33,030 nucleotides of DNA. Source: Tissierella sp. (GTDB taxonomy: Bacteria > Bacillota > Clostridia > Tissierellales > Tissierellaceae). Positions 8,919 through 16,715 of the stretch are shown here, piece after piece (positions within the stretch are counted from its first letter, which is position 1; each line of letters starts with the position of its first letter). Made by a program: the position numbers and the translations under genes. The notes beneath the pieces were generated by a model. That model was not told the DNA's origin and made no database searches. It saw only the letters and a program-made list of their open reading frames with translations. The stretch spans positions 1-33,030 of the forward strand of contig NZ_JARIEF010000008.1 in assembly GCF_029266915.1 (NCBI RefSeq), read 5' to 3'.

Positions 8919-9569
8919 CTAATGAGTCTTTCCTTCAATTGTTTTAATATCTCTATCATTTTCAAGTATTGCCTCTACCGCAAGTTCAAGTCCTTTAGTT
9001 ATATCTAAAAGCTCCATATAAGCTTTTCCTTCTTTATCTTTAAGCCCTTCAACCTGCTCTTTTATAAAGGGAACATGGATAAAGCCTGCTCTTATTTCTG
9101 GATTTATTATCTGGATATTATAGAGGGTTCCATACATTATATGATTGCATACAAAGCTTCCGGCGGTATTTGAAAGACTCGATGGTATACCTGATTCTTT
9201 CAATTTTTTTACTATAGCTTTTACAGGAATGCTAGCAAAATAAGCATTCTTGCCATCTTTATATATGGTCTCGTCTATAGGCTGATTGCCTTTATTATCT
9301 GGGATTCCCGCATCATCAATATTTATTGCAACTCTTTCAGGAGTTATTCCCTCTCTTCCGCCGGCTTGTCCTAGATTCAGAACTACATCCGGTTTTTCCT
9401 TTTTTATAGCTTCTACTGTTTTCTCTATAGATTCTTTAAAAACGGTAGGTATCTCAAGCTTTATAATCTCTGCACCTCTTATATTGTCTTTCATAAGCTT
9501 TAAAGCTTCAAGTGCCGGATTTATGGTTTCTCCTCCAAATGGATCAAATGCTGTTATCAATATTTTCAT
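8919..9569 (-). CDS. pcp: Pyrrolidone-carboxylate (pyroglutamyl) peptidase I
   Basis: The 216-residue cysteine peptidase (family C15) removes N-terminal pyroglutamate from peptides in the cytoplasm. With the start at ATG 9569, the catalytic residues are Glu78 (in TPERVAIN), Cys141 (in SFVCNHIMY) and His165 (in GFIHVPFI), and the N-terminus gives the family signature ITAFDPFGG. The open frame begins three codons earlier (9578), but AGAGG is better spaced for 9569. It has its own terminator and fits a peptide- and amino-acid-fermenting lifestyle. Confidence 0.94.
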   Translation of the reverse strand: MKILITAFDPFGGETINPALEALKLMKDNIRGAEIIKLEIPTVFKESIEKTVEAIKKEKPDVVLNLGQAGGREGITPERVAINIDDAGIPDNKGNQPIDETIYKDGKNAYFASIPVKAIVKKLKESGIPSSLSNTAGSFVCNHIMYGTLYNIQIINPEIRAGFIHVPFIKEQVEGLKDKEGKAYMELLDITKGLELAVEAILENDRDIKTIEGKTH

Positions 9570-9622
9570 CCCTAACATCCTCTGCTTATTATTGTTTAAA
9601 ACTTATTATCCATTAGACTAAC

Positions 9623-9646
9623 TTTATATTTATATTTATATTTATA
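9623..9646. repeat. Short TTTATA tandem repeat
   Basis: Four perfect copies of TTTATA in the AT-rich gap between pcp and the lipoprotein gene. It is a simple-sequence tract; no function is evident. Confidence 0.6.
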
Positions 9647-9744
9647 TCTATCTTTATTTTTATCTAGATTATCACTTCTATTTTAGATTTAAGTTTTATT
9701 TTAACTTCTTAGTAACTTTTACTTGTGACTGTAATCATATCATC

Positions 9745-10707
9745 TTATTTAAATCTTTCTACAGCCTTTTCTATAAGCTCATAAGCATCTGATATTATAT
9801 CATCATCGACCTTATTGTCATTTTCTTCTATATTTTCCAGATGTTCTTTTACTATATTTGAAAAATCATTATTCTTATCAATAGCCTCTTTATAGCTCTT
9901 TAAAACCTCATCTCTCAAAATATCCGTCTCAAAGTCCATTATTGGAGTGTTAGGAAGTCCAGCTATATAGGCATTGACCTTATTGTTGTATTCCTCCAGC
10001 ATTTCTTGCTTTTTGACAGAATCGGGATAAGCATCTAAAAACTCTTCGGTTCTAGATATTCTCTTTAAAAGCTCATCAAAACTTATAGTTAATCCCCCGT
10101 CGCTCATAGGTTTGGCATCTGAATCTATACTTCTTATAAGGATATACTCTCTTCCTTCTTCATTCAGGTACTTATTATATTTCTCCATTGCCTTATAATC
10201 CACTATAGGATAAAAAGCTCCTTCTATATTGGTTAATTTATACATATTATTATAAAGATACTCAACTTCTACTCTAAGTTTTTCATCTTCAATAGCTTCT
10301 ATCTTATTCATTTCAAAATCCTGTTTTGTACCACTTAGTTTTATCAATTCGTCATTCTTATCTAATTCAAATATTCTCTCTGCATATGTCTGCTTGTTGC
10401 TCTCCAGTGAAGTATCTAGTTCAGCCACCATGGCCCAAGCACTTTCTTCTGAAAGCTTTTCTATATTTTCATCTATAAAATTTACCAGAACATCAGGAGC
10501 AGGCATTTTTTCTGCAATTATCTTGAACTCTTTAAGTATTTCTCCCTTATCTTCCGGACTTTCTTCCTTGCCGCTATCATCGTTTTCTTCTGGATCTTCT
10601 AGAGGTACTTTATCTGGCTCTTTATCTCTATTATCTGCGCAAGCTGTAATTGCTAACATCATTATAAATATCAGTAATATATATGCACTTATTTTATTTT
10701 TTTTCAC
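9745..10707 (-). CDS. Lipoprotein of unknown function
   Basis: A 320-residue protein starts at GTG 10707, seven bases after GGAGGGAG. It has a lysine-rich N-terminus, a hydrophobic segment (9-20) and a lipobox (ITAC, Cys23), so it should be a lipid-anchored surface protein. Residues 25-55 are a very acidic Asp/Glu/Pro/Ser linker. The remainder (about 58-320) is mostly charged helix-forming sequence without a family motif I recognise. It lies 142 bases after the racemase that ends the van-type operon, on the same strand. I see no terminator between, so read-through from that operon is possible. There is no sequence basis for a resistance function. Confidence 0.8.
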   Translation of the reverse strand: MKKNKISAYILLIFIMMLAITACADNRDKEPDKVPLEDPEENDDSGKEESPEDKGEILKEFKIIAEKMPAPDVLVNFIDENIEKLSEESAWAMVAELDTSLESNKQTYAERIFELDKNDELIKLSGTKQDFEMNKIEAIEDEKLRVEVEYLYNNMYKLTNIEGAFYPIVDYKAMEKYNKYLNEEGREYILIRSIDSDAKPMSDGGLTISFDELLKRISRTEEFLDAYPDSVKKQEMLEEYNNKVNAYIAGLPNTPIMDFETDILRDEVLKSYKEAIDKNNDFSNIVKEHLENIEENDNKVDDDIISDAYELIEKAVERFK

Positions 10708-10849
10708 AATTCTCCCTCCTTTTTTGTATTTTTTATATTTTTTGTGCTATGTCTAATATATACCCACAAATTATCGGATTGAAGAATAATATAATCATAA
10801 ATTCATCTTTAAAAAATAGCCTTAGGATAAAGACTTATACCTTTGTTTC

Positions 10850-11962
10850 TTATAATAAGGTTATTCTATCTAGCCTATATGACAGGGAGCTAAATATTTC
10901 GGGAGTTATGGAATCCGTTTTCTCTGCTAGTTCTATATCAGTTATTTCTTCTGATTCATCTTTTCCTATGAGCACCGCAATATCTCCTGTGTTTACATTA
11001 CCTATATCAGTTATATCTATAATCATATTATCCATAGAAATCTTTCCTACTATCTTAACCCTTTTATTCTTTACAAGCACTTCTCCATCTTTAAAAGAAA
11101 GACTTCTGTCTATCCCATCAGTATATCCTATTGGAATAAGTGCTGTGATCATATCTCTTTCAGCTATAAAATTATTTCCATAACCTATTCTATCTCCTTT
11201 TTTAGTCTTATTTACAGATACTATCGGAGCTTTGAGAGATAATATAGGCTTTAAATGCAAGTCTATAAGAGGATTATTCCCAGGCGAAGTAAGACTTCCA
11301 TACATTAATATGCCTATTCTTACAAAGTCATATGATTTTTTATTATAATTTAAAGCTCCATAGCTGCTTTGAATATGAGCTTTTGGATTAAATCCTTCTA
11401 ACCTTATTCTAGTTACAACCCTATCAAATTTGCTTATCTGATTTTGAGTAAATTCTATATCCTCCTTTATAAGTGAATCAGATGCAGAAAGATGACTATA
11501 TATCCCTGATACATTCAAATTTTTCATTTTAAATATATGGATTATTTCATCGATATTTCCGCAGTTTACACCTTGTCTATTCATACCAGTATCAACTTTT
11601 AAGTGACACTTTATTGGTATACCTGTTTTTTGTAATTCTTCAGCATATTCAAAACTTACAATCGTTTGGCTTATACTATATTTTTCTAATTCTAAGGCTC
11701 TTTTAGGATTAGTATATCCAAACACAAGTATATCTCCTTCTATCTTATTTTCCCTAAGGATAACTGCCTCATCAAGACTGGATACTGCAAAGTTAAATAT
11801 TCCAATACTATTTAAGTGCTTTGAAATATCAACTACTCCATGTCCATAAGCGTTTCCTTTTACAACTGCTATTATATCTGTTCTATCTGACAGTATACTC
11901 TTTATAGATTTTATATTGTCCTCTAACATCTTTAGATTTATTTCTATATATGCTTCACTCAT
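10850..11962 (-). CDS. vanT: Alanine/serine racemase, soluble VanT-type
   Basis: A 370-residue fold-type III PLP racemase. Lys35 in AVVKGNAYGHG is the PLP lysine, and the C-terminal domain has ISMDNMIIDI. Its place as the last gene of the operon, overlapping vanXY by 8 bases (start ATG 11962; GTG 11971 is an alternative), suggests it supplies D-Ser or D-Ala to the ligase. VanT proteins of vanC/E/G operons are normally about 700 residues with an N-terminal membrane domain; here that half is missing. Tyr362 in SLSYRLDR aligns with the Tyr354 region of classical alanine racemases, where VanT serine racemases are reported to carry a smaller residue. It could therefore be a dedicated alanine racemase; the vanT symbol rests on context. 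Confidence 0.8.
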   Translation of the reverse strand: MSEAYIEINLKMLEDNIKSIKSILSDRTDIIAVVKGNAYGHGVVDISKHLNSIGIFNFAVSSLDEAVILRENKIEGDILVFGYTNPKRALELEKYSISQTIVSFEYAEELQKTGIPIKCHLKVDTGMNRQGVNCGNIDEIIHIFKMKNLNVSGIYSHLSASDSLIKEDIEFTQNQISKFDRVVTRIRLEGFNPKAHIQSSYGALNYNKKSYDFVRIGILMYGSLTSPGNNPLIDLHLKPILSLKAPIVSVNKTKKGDRIGYGNNFIAERDMITALIPIGYTDGIDRSLSFKDGEVLVKNKRVKIVGKISMDNMIIDITDIGNVNTGDIAVLIGKDESEEITDIELAEKTDSITPEIFSSLSYRLDRITLL

Positions 11963-12716
11963 AATTATCACTCAATGTAACTATAAATCCATCTATATTA
12001 TTTCCGGATATTTGATAGGTCTCTCTACCTTTGAACTTGAGAACTAGATCTTTATCATCTATTGCTTTTATAAAAAATATTTTTGTTCGTTTTCTGTCAC
12101 TTTCAAATATAAGAGGATTATCTTGATTATAGCCTCTTATATTTTCTATATATTCTTCTAAAGAAAGTTCTTTTTCTTCCATTATTTGTGAATGAGGAAA
12201 TCCTACATATCTAAAATGCCAAGGTTCCTCAGCAATTCCAGTTATATCTTCTTTTCCGCTCTTATATCTTTGAATAAATCCATATTTGAAAGAAAGTTTT
12301 CGGAAATCCTCACATATTCCCACGTATGGAAATTCTGGACATAAGGAGTTTATATCTTTGCTATTTTTTCCAAGATCTATGCTTAAACCTGTATGGTGTT
12401 CACTGTGGCCTGCTTTGGCTACATATCTCTCTGTAAACTCCTGCCCATTTTCTATTATTGAATTATTATATATCTCCATTTGTTCCAATTTATTTCTAAA
12501 TCCGCTTACTGTAACTATTTTCTCTAGAGCATCTACCTCCATTAGCAGATGATTTAAAATTATAGCAGATTTATATTCTAATAGTACCTCTTTTCTGTTT
12601 ATATTTAAAGGAATTAGCTTTCCTATAAAATATTGATCATTTAAAGCATATTCATTATTTACGAGTATTAGTGTTCCATTATATATATCTTTTTGCTCTA
12701 ATATTATATTATTCAT
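11955..12716 (-). CDS. vanXY: VanXY-type D,D-dipeptidase/D,D-carboxypeptidase
   Basis: A 253-residue zinc peptidase of the M15 family. It would hydrolyse D-Ala-D-Ala and trim the terminal D-Ala from pentapeptide precursors, removing the vancomycin target. It has the zinc motif S-x-H-x2-G-x3-D (Ser105, His107, Asp114), the catalytic Glu164 and third ligand His167 in EEPWHFRYVG, and SGFRNKLEQ, the family's substrate arginine segment. Length is close to VanXY of vanG operons, including about 60 residues after the core. There is no signal peptide, so it is cytoplasmic as expected for VanXY. Its ATG overlaps the end of vanG by 8 bases (translational coupling). Confidence 0.9.
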   Translation of the reverse strand: MNNIILEQKDIYNGTLILVNNEYALNDQYFIGKLIPLNINRKEVLLEYKSAIILNHLLMEVDALEKIVTVSGFRNKLEQMEIYNNSIIENGQEFTERYVAKAGHSEHHTGLSIDLGKNSKDINSLCPEFPYVGICEDFRKLSFKYGFIQRYKSGKEDITGIAEEPWHFRYVGFPHSQIMEEKELSLEEYIENIRGYNQDNPLIFESDRKRTKIFFIKAIDDKDLVLKFKGRETYQISGNNIDGFIVTLSDNYE

Positions 12717-13755
12717 TTCTCAGACCTAACTGGATTATAGTTTCTACTAGCTCTTCGAAACTCATATCTATTGCTTTCATCATGCCGGGAAATCTGCTGT
12801 TTTCTGTAAAACCAGGAATAGTATTAACTTCATTAAATACTATTCTTTCCTCAGGTGTTAAAAACATATCTACTCTTGTAAAACCTTTGCAAGCAAGAGC
12901 ACGATATATAGTCTTTGCCGCATCTTCAATTCTGGCTTTTATTTTATCATCTATTCTAGCTTGACTATGAATTATAGCACTTCCATTGGAATATTTATTT
13001 TTGTAATCAAAGAAGCCCTCTATAATTTCTATCTCATCTATACTCCCTGCTTTCAGTTCATCATTACCTATAATTCCAACACCTACTTCAAAACCTTCTA
13101 TATTTTCTTCTATAATTATATCTCTATCAAATTTCAGTGCTTCCAGAACTGCTGATTCTAAATCTTCATTTCCTTTTATCTTATTTATTCCAAATGAAGA
13201 TCCTGATTTTAAAGGTTTTATAAACAAGGGATAGACTAATCCTGCTGTCATATCTTTCAAGTTTGCTAAATGTGTTTTATTTATAACTATTCCACTCGGT
13301 ACTTCTATTCCATGAGTTTTAACCTGCCTATGAGCCCTGTCTTTGTCCATAGATAAAGCAGAAGAAAGTGAGCCGCATCCGATTAAAGGAATCCCCGCAA
13401 GTTCTATAAGCCCTTGAACAGTACCATCCTCTCCATTTTTTCCATGAAGAATTGGGAATACAGCATCTAACTTTACTTGTATATTTTCATTTTCTCGAAA
13501 TTCTATCATTCCTTTTAATCTTCTGTCAGGAGATATAATTGCCGAAACTAGATTATTTTTATTTTTATACCAAGTATCATCTAATAGCTTTTCTAGACTC
13601 CCATTATATTTAAACCATTGTCCCTGTTTAGTAATTCCTATAGGAATTATTTCATACTTTACATCCATACTTTTTAATACTGCATATGCTGATTTTAAAG
13701 ATACTTCGTACTCGGAGCTTGCTCCACCAAATAAAACTGCAATTTTCTTTTTCAT
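12709..13755 (-). CDS. vanG: VanG-type D-alanine-D-serine (D-Ala-D-X) ligase
   Basis: A 348-residue ATP-grasp ligase. Start ATG 13755 is chosen because AAGGGGAG precedes it by about 8 bases. Domains in order are an N-terminal Rossmann-like part (AVLFGGASSEYEVS), HGKNGEDG (104-111), the central GCGSLSSALSMDKD stretch typical of VanC/VanE/VanG ligases, an omega-loop FDYKNKYSNGS (239 onward) and the metal-binding NEVNTIPGFT (318-327). The SALxMDKDxAH block and vanXY/vanT partners favour D-Ser as second substrate. The sequence IIHSQARID after the loop differs from the IHMPARI-type ending I recall for C. difficile VanG. Specificity is inferred, not shown. Confidence 0.88.
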   Translation of the reverse strand: MKKKIAVLFGGASSEYEVSLKSAYAVLKSMDVKYEIIPIGITKQGQWFKYNGSLEKLLDDTWYKNKNNLVSAIISPDRRLKGMIEFRENENIQVKLDAVFPILHGKNGEDGTVQGLIELAGIPLIGCGSLSSALSMDKDRAHRQVKTHGIEVPSGIVINKTHLANLKDMTAGLVYPLFIKPLKSGSSFGINKIKGNEDLESAVLEALKFDRDIIIEENIEGFEVGVGIIGNDELKAGSIDEIEIIEGFFDYKNKYSNGSAIIHSQARIDDKIKARIEDAAKTIYRALACKGFTRVDMFLTPEERIVFNEVNTIPGFTENSRFPGMMKAIDMSFEELVETIIQLGLRNE

Positions 13756-13756
13756 C

Positions 13757-14572
13757 TTATGCTCCCCTTTCAATTTTCTCTATATAGTTTGGCAGCTTGT
13801 ATCCTATTTCTGTCTTATTTTCATACAAGAATTCAACTTGAACCTGTTTATTTATCTTATCTGTCGTTTTTTTATATACTTTAGATTTTTCTACTATTTG
13901 ATCCCCATTTTTAATATACTCTACATCCATATTATAAATTTCGTAGCATAACCTACTTTCTGTATCGGAATAAATGCTTCCGTACATGTATTCTTTGTCA
14001 AACTCTATATCTATTTGAAAATTTATCTGTGTATCGTTTCTGACCTTTAAATCCAACCATCCCTCTGCTACACTTGAGTCTATTCCAATAACTCTCTCTC
14101 TTGCTGGAATCTTTTGCACCCTGTGAGAATGTCTTTCTACAATTGTAAGCGGAGTATTTAAAAACATTAAGAACAACATGTTACTAAGCTGACATAGGCC
14201 GCCTCCATAACTCCCTACTATTTCTCCGTCTATCAAACTAAGGCCATCTTTATATTTCTCATGTTTGTCTGCTCCCCTTACTAATTTCCAAAAAGAAAAC
14301 ATTTCATTGGGTTTTATAATTACTCTGTTTATATTTTTAGAAGCAAGTTTTAAATTGTGTACCTTATTTATCTGGTATTCTATCGGAAAGCCACTATCTT
14401 TGTTTATCATATCTGTCTTTGTTGTAAATATTTTAAATTTTAATAATTCTTCTTTTTCCAGAGAATACTTATTTTCATCGAAATGCATCTTAGTATAGAA
14501 AAACAAATTTCTTTGTAGTTTTCTAACCGGAAGTAAAAATGGAAATCTCTCAGTAAAAGTTTTTCTTTTCAT
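13757..14572 (-). CDS. vanW: VanW family protein
   Basis: A 271-residue protein with the VanW domain over most of its length: RKLQRNLFF near the N-terminus, LASKNINRVIIKPNEMFSFW in the centre, and GSYGGGLCQLSNMLF. The biochemical role of VanW is unknown; it occurs in vanB and vanG operons. There is no signal peptide or clear membrane segment. The ATG at 14572 has AGGAGG upstream. Its stop is separated by one base from the vanG start, so the two are certainly co-transcribed. It follows vanS after a 190-base gap containing a long hairpin, so it is likely the first gene of the effector part of the operon. Confidence 0.9.
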   Translation of the reverse strand: MKRKTFTERFPFLLPVRKLQRNLFFYTKMHFDENKYSLEKEELLKFKIFTTKTDMINKDSGFPIEYQINKVHNLKLASKNINRVIIKPNEMFSFWKLVRGADKHEKYKDGLSLIDGEIVGSYGGGLCQLSNMLFLMFLNTPLTIVERHSHRVQKIPARERVIGIDSSVAEGWLDLKVRNDTQINFQIDIEFDKEYMYGSIYSDTESRLCYEIYNMDVEYIKNGDQIVEKSKVYKKTTDKINKQVQVEFLYENKTEIGYKLPNYIEKIERGA

Positions 14573-14657
14573 ATCTATTTCCTCCTATAAATTATTGCAT
14601 CTAATCTTAAAGAACTGCTTTTGCTATCAATTTAATATATTACCTGTAAAATATAAG

Positions 14658-14704
14658 AAAGCATCCTTAACTGATATATAATATATCAAAATTAAGAATG
14701 CTTT
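14658..14704. terminator. Hairpin between vanS and vanW
   Basis: A 13-bp stem with one mismatch (AAAGCATCCTTAA with TTAAGAATGCTTT) encloses a second palindrome, GATATATAATATATC. On the plus strand it is followed by TTTTTATTTG. On the minus strand, the direction of the van genes, the T-tract is weak (CTTATATTTTAC). It may partly terminate vanRS transcription or act against antisense transcription. Confidence 0.55.
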
Positions 14705-14762
14705 TTATTTGTTTTATATGAAGGAAATGTGATGATTTTATGACTAACTTCTTACAGATTTC

Positions 14763-15842
14763 CTACGGAATCGGAATTTCTATTTTAAATTCTATTAAAT
14801 CATCAAAACTACTCGCTTTAAGTTCTCCACCGTGTAACTTTACTATTTCCTTTGCAATTGAAAGCCCAAGGCCTGATCCGCCGCTGCTGCTTGCTCTTGA
14901 ATTATCAAGTCGGAAGAACTGTTCAAATAATCTATCTAATTTTTCTTTTGGTATGGTGTCTCCTCTGTTTAAAACTCTGATAATAAGCACATCATTCACT
15001 TCTGCTATTATATCTATAACCGTGGATTCAAAACTATAATTTATAGCATTTCTAATCAGGTTGTCAAATACTCTCTGCATCTTGTTTATATCAATTCTTA
15101 CAAATTCATCGCCTTTTAAACTAAGACTGATTTGTAAATCTTTATCCTTTAAAATAGGTTTAAATTCAAATATAACCTGCTCCAGCATAAGTTTTAAATT
15201 TACTTTGGATTTTTCTAAACTTAAGTTTGAAAGATTAAATCTGGTTATTTCAAAAAATTCATTTATAAGATCCTCCAGCCTTTCGGCCTTGTCTAATGCT
15301 ATGCTCAAATACTTCTCTCTTAAAGCAGGAGAAATCTCACCCTCATCTCTAAGCAGACTTATATATCCTATAACAGACGTAAGGGGAGTTTTTAAATCGT
15401 GAGCCAAGTAAACTATAAGATCATTTTTCTTCTTTTCAGATTCTCTCGCTATTCTCTCATTTTTCTCCAAATTAAATTTTATATTATTTAAATTATTTTC
15501 TACATCCATTAATTCCGGAGAAAGATTTATTAATCCATCTTTAGATGAATAGATTTCTGTAGTAGCATTTATAATTTCTTCAAGATAAGAAAGAGTTTTA
15601 TTCCAATAATATATAAATATTGCTATAAATTCAGCTAAATATATAAATACTATTATAGGAATCTTAAAGCTTCCTATAATATCATATAGGAAATACAGGG
15701 GCTCATTCCCATACCAAATATTTTGTCTTAGTAAAAATAAAGAAAATATCAAAATAAGACCTGTAACTATAAAAGAAATTATAATAGTTGTTATAAAACG
15801 TCTAAATATCTGCATGGATAATTTTCTTTTAAAGGTTTTCAT
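14763..15842 (-). CDS. vanS: VanS-type sensor histidine kinase
   Basis: A membrane histidine kinase of about 359 residues if it starts at ATG 15842, one base after the vanR stop; the open frame allows 15887. It has two transmembrane segments (about 15-38 and 59-78) that leave only about 20 outward-facing residues, a HAMP-like linker, the H-box AHDLKTPLTSVIGY, an N-box (DNLIRNAINYS), and G-boxes ending in SGGSGLGLSIAKEIV. It should phosphorylate the adjacent VanR. The short external loop argues against a large periplasmic ligand-binding domain, so the inducer may be sensed in or at the membrane. It could also sense another wall stress; the van name rests on the operon. Confidence 0.88.
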   Translation of the reverse strand: MKTFKRKLSMQIFRRFITTIIISFIVTGLILIFSLFLLRQNIWYGNEPLYFLYDIIGSFKIPIIVFIYLAEFIAIFIYYWNKTLSYLEEIINATTEIYSSKDGLINLSPELMDVENNLNNIKFNLEKNERIARESEKKKNDLIVYLAHDLKTPLTSVIGYISLLRDEGEISPALREKYLSIALDKAERLEDLINEFFEITRFNLSNLSLEKSKVNLKLMLEQVIFEFKPILKDKDLQISLSLKGDEFVRIDINKMQRVFDNLIRNAINYSFESTVIDIIAEVNDVLIIRVLNRGDTIPKEKLDRLFEQFFRLDNSRASSSGGSGLGLSIAKEIVKLHGGELKASSFDDLIEFKIEIPIP

Positions 15843-15843
15843 T

Positions 15844-16533
15844 TTATTTTTCAATTCTGTATCCAACCCCCCATACAGTTTTGACAAACTTAGGTTTTTT
15901 ATGCGGTTCTTTTAGTTTTTCTCTAAGTCTTCCTATATGTGCCATGACTGTATTATTATTATCCAAGTATTTTTCTCCCCAAACATTTTCAAATAGTTCT
16001 TCAGAAGAAACTACTTTTCCCATATTTTCACAAAGATAAAAAAGAATAGAAAATTCAATTGGAGTTAAGGCTAGTTTCTCTCCGTAGAGATAAACTTCAT
16101 GTCTGTCTTTATTTATAGAAAGACCTCTTACTTCATATTCTCCGCTTGAATCTTCTGTCTCTGCATGATTGTATCTTTTATAGCGTCTGAGCTGAGTTTT
16201 AACTCTAGCCATAAGTTCAAGGGGGTTAAAAGGCTTAGTAATATAATCATCCGCTCCAATAGTAAGCCCCATGATCTTGTCCATATCTTCAACTTTAGCT
16301 GTAAGCATTATGACTGGAAAAAAGTGTTCCTTTCGAATTTCCTGACAAATCTTAAAACCATCAATTCCAGGGAGCATTACATCAAGAATTGCCATATCTA
16401 AACTTGTATTTTTAACGCAGTCTAAGGCATCATTCCCATTGTAAAATTTATATACATTGTAGCCGTCATTCTTTAAGTAGAGCTCTACTAAATCAGCTAT
16501 TTCTTTTTCATCATCAACTATAAGTATATTCAA
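15844..16533 (-). CDS. vanR: VanR-type OmpR-family response regulator
   Basis: A 229-residue regulator with a receiver domain (NILIVDDEKE, phospho-acceptor Asp51 in AILDVMLPG, Lys in ITKPFNPLE) and a C-terminal winged helix (EFSILFYLCENMGKVVS...NTVMAHIGRLREK). The start is TTG at 16533, seven bases after AGGAG; upstream in-frame codons lack signals. It precedes vanS by one base or a short overlap and is divergent from the S11 carboxypeptidase gene. It probably controls its own operon and possibly the divergent gene through GTAAG direct repeats in the 180-base gap. Confidence 0.9.
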   Translation of the reverse strand: MNILIVDDEKEIADLVELYLKNDGYNVYKFYNGNDALDCVKNTSLDMAILDVMLPGIDGFKICQEIRKEHFFPVIMLTAKVEDMDKIMGLTIGADDYITKPFNPLELMARVKTQLRRYKRYNHAETEDSSGEYEVRGLSINKDRHEVYLYGEKLALTPIEFSILFYLCENMGKVVSSEELFENVWGEKYLDNNNTVMAHIGRLREKLKEPHKKPKFVKTVWGVGYRIEK

Positions 16534-16613
16534 GACTATTCTCCTATCTTTTTCTTTAATTATGGCATAGAATTTAAAATAAAGAAACAATAAAGATGAA
16601 ATGTAGGTAATTT

Positions 16614-16629
16614 GTAAGAATTAAGTAAG
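16614..16629. promoter_or_regulatory. Candidate VanR operator (direct repeat)
   Basis: GTAAG occurs twice with starts 11 bases apart (16614 and 16625), and a further GTAA at 16607. Direct repeats about one helix turn apart are the usual binding layout of OmpR-family regulators, and they lie between the two divergent genes. Binding is not demonstrated. Confidence 0.4.
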
Positions 16630-16715
16630 CTAAAATTAATATATATCGATCTTTTTTATAGTAATATAGAAGAAGAGAATCTTATAATTCTATATTAATT
16701 TAAAGGAGAAAAAAA

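Noticed and set aside
10683-11183. 166-codon plus-strand open frame
   Set aside because: It lies antisense to the racemase and lipoprotein gene ends, has serine/isoleucine-rich low-complexity sequence and no ribosome binding site; it is a shadow frame.
14658-14704. Insertion-sequence remnant or attachment site between vanS and vanW
   Set aside because: Only a simple hairpin is present; there is no transposase fragment, target duplication or second copy in the window.
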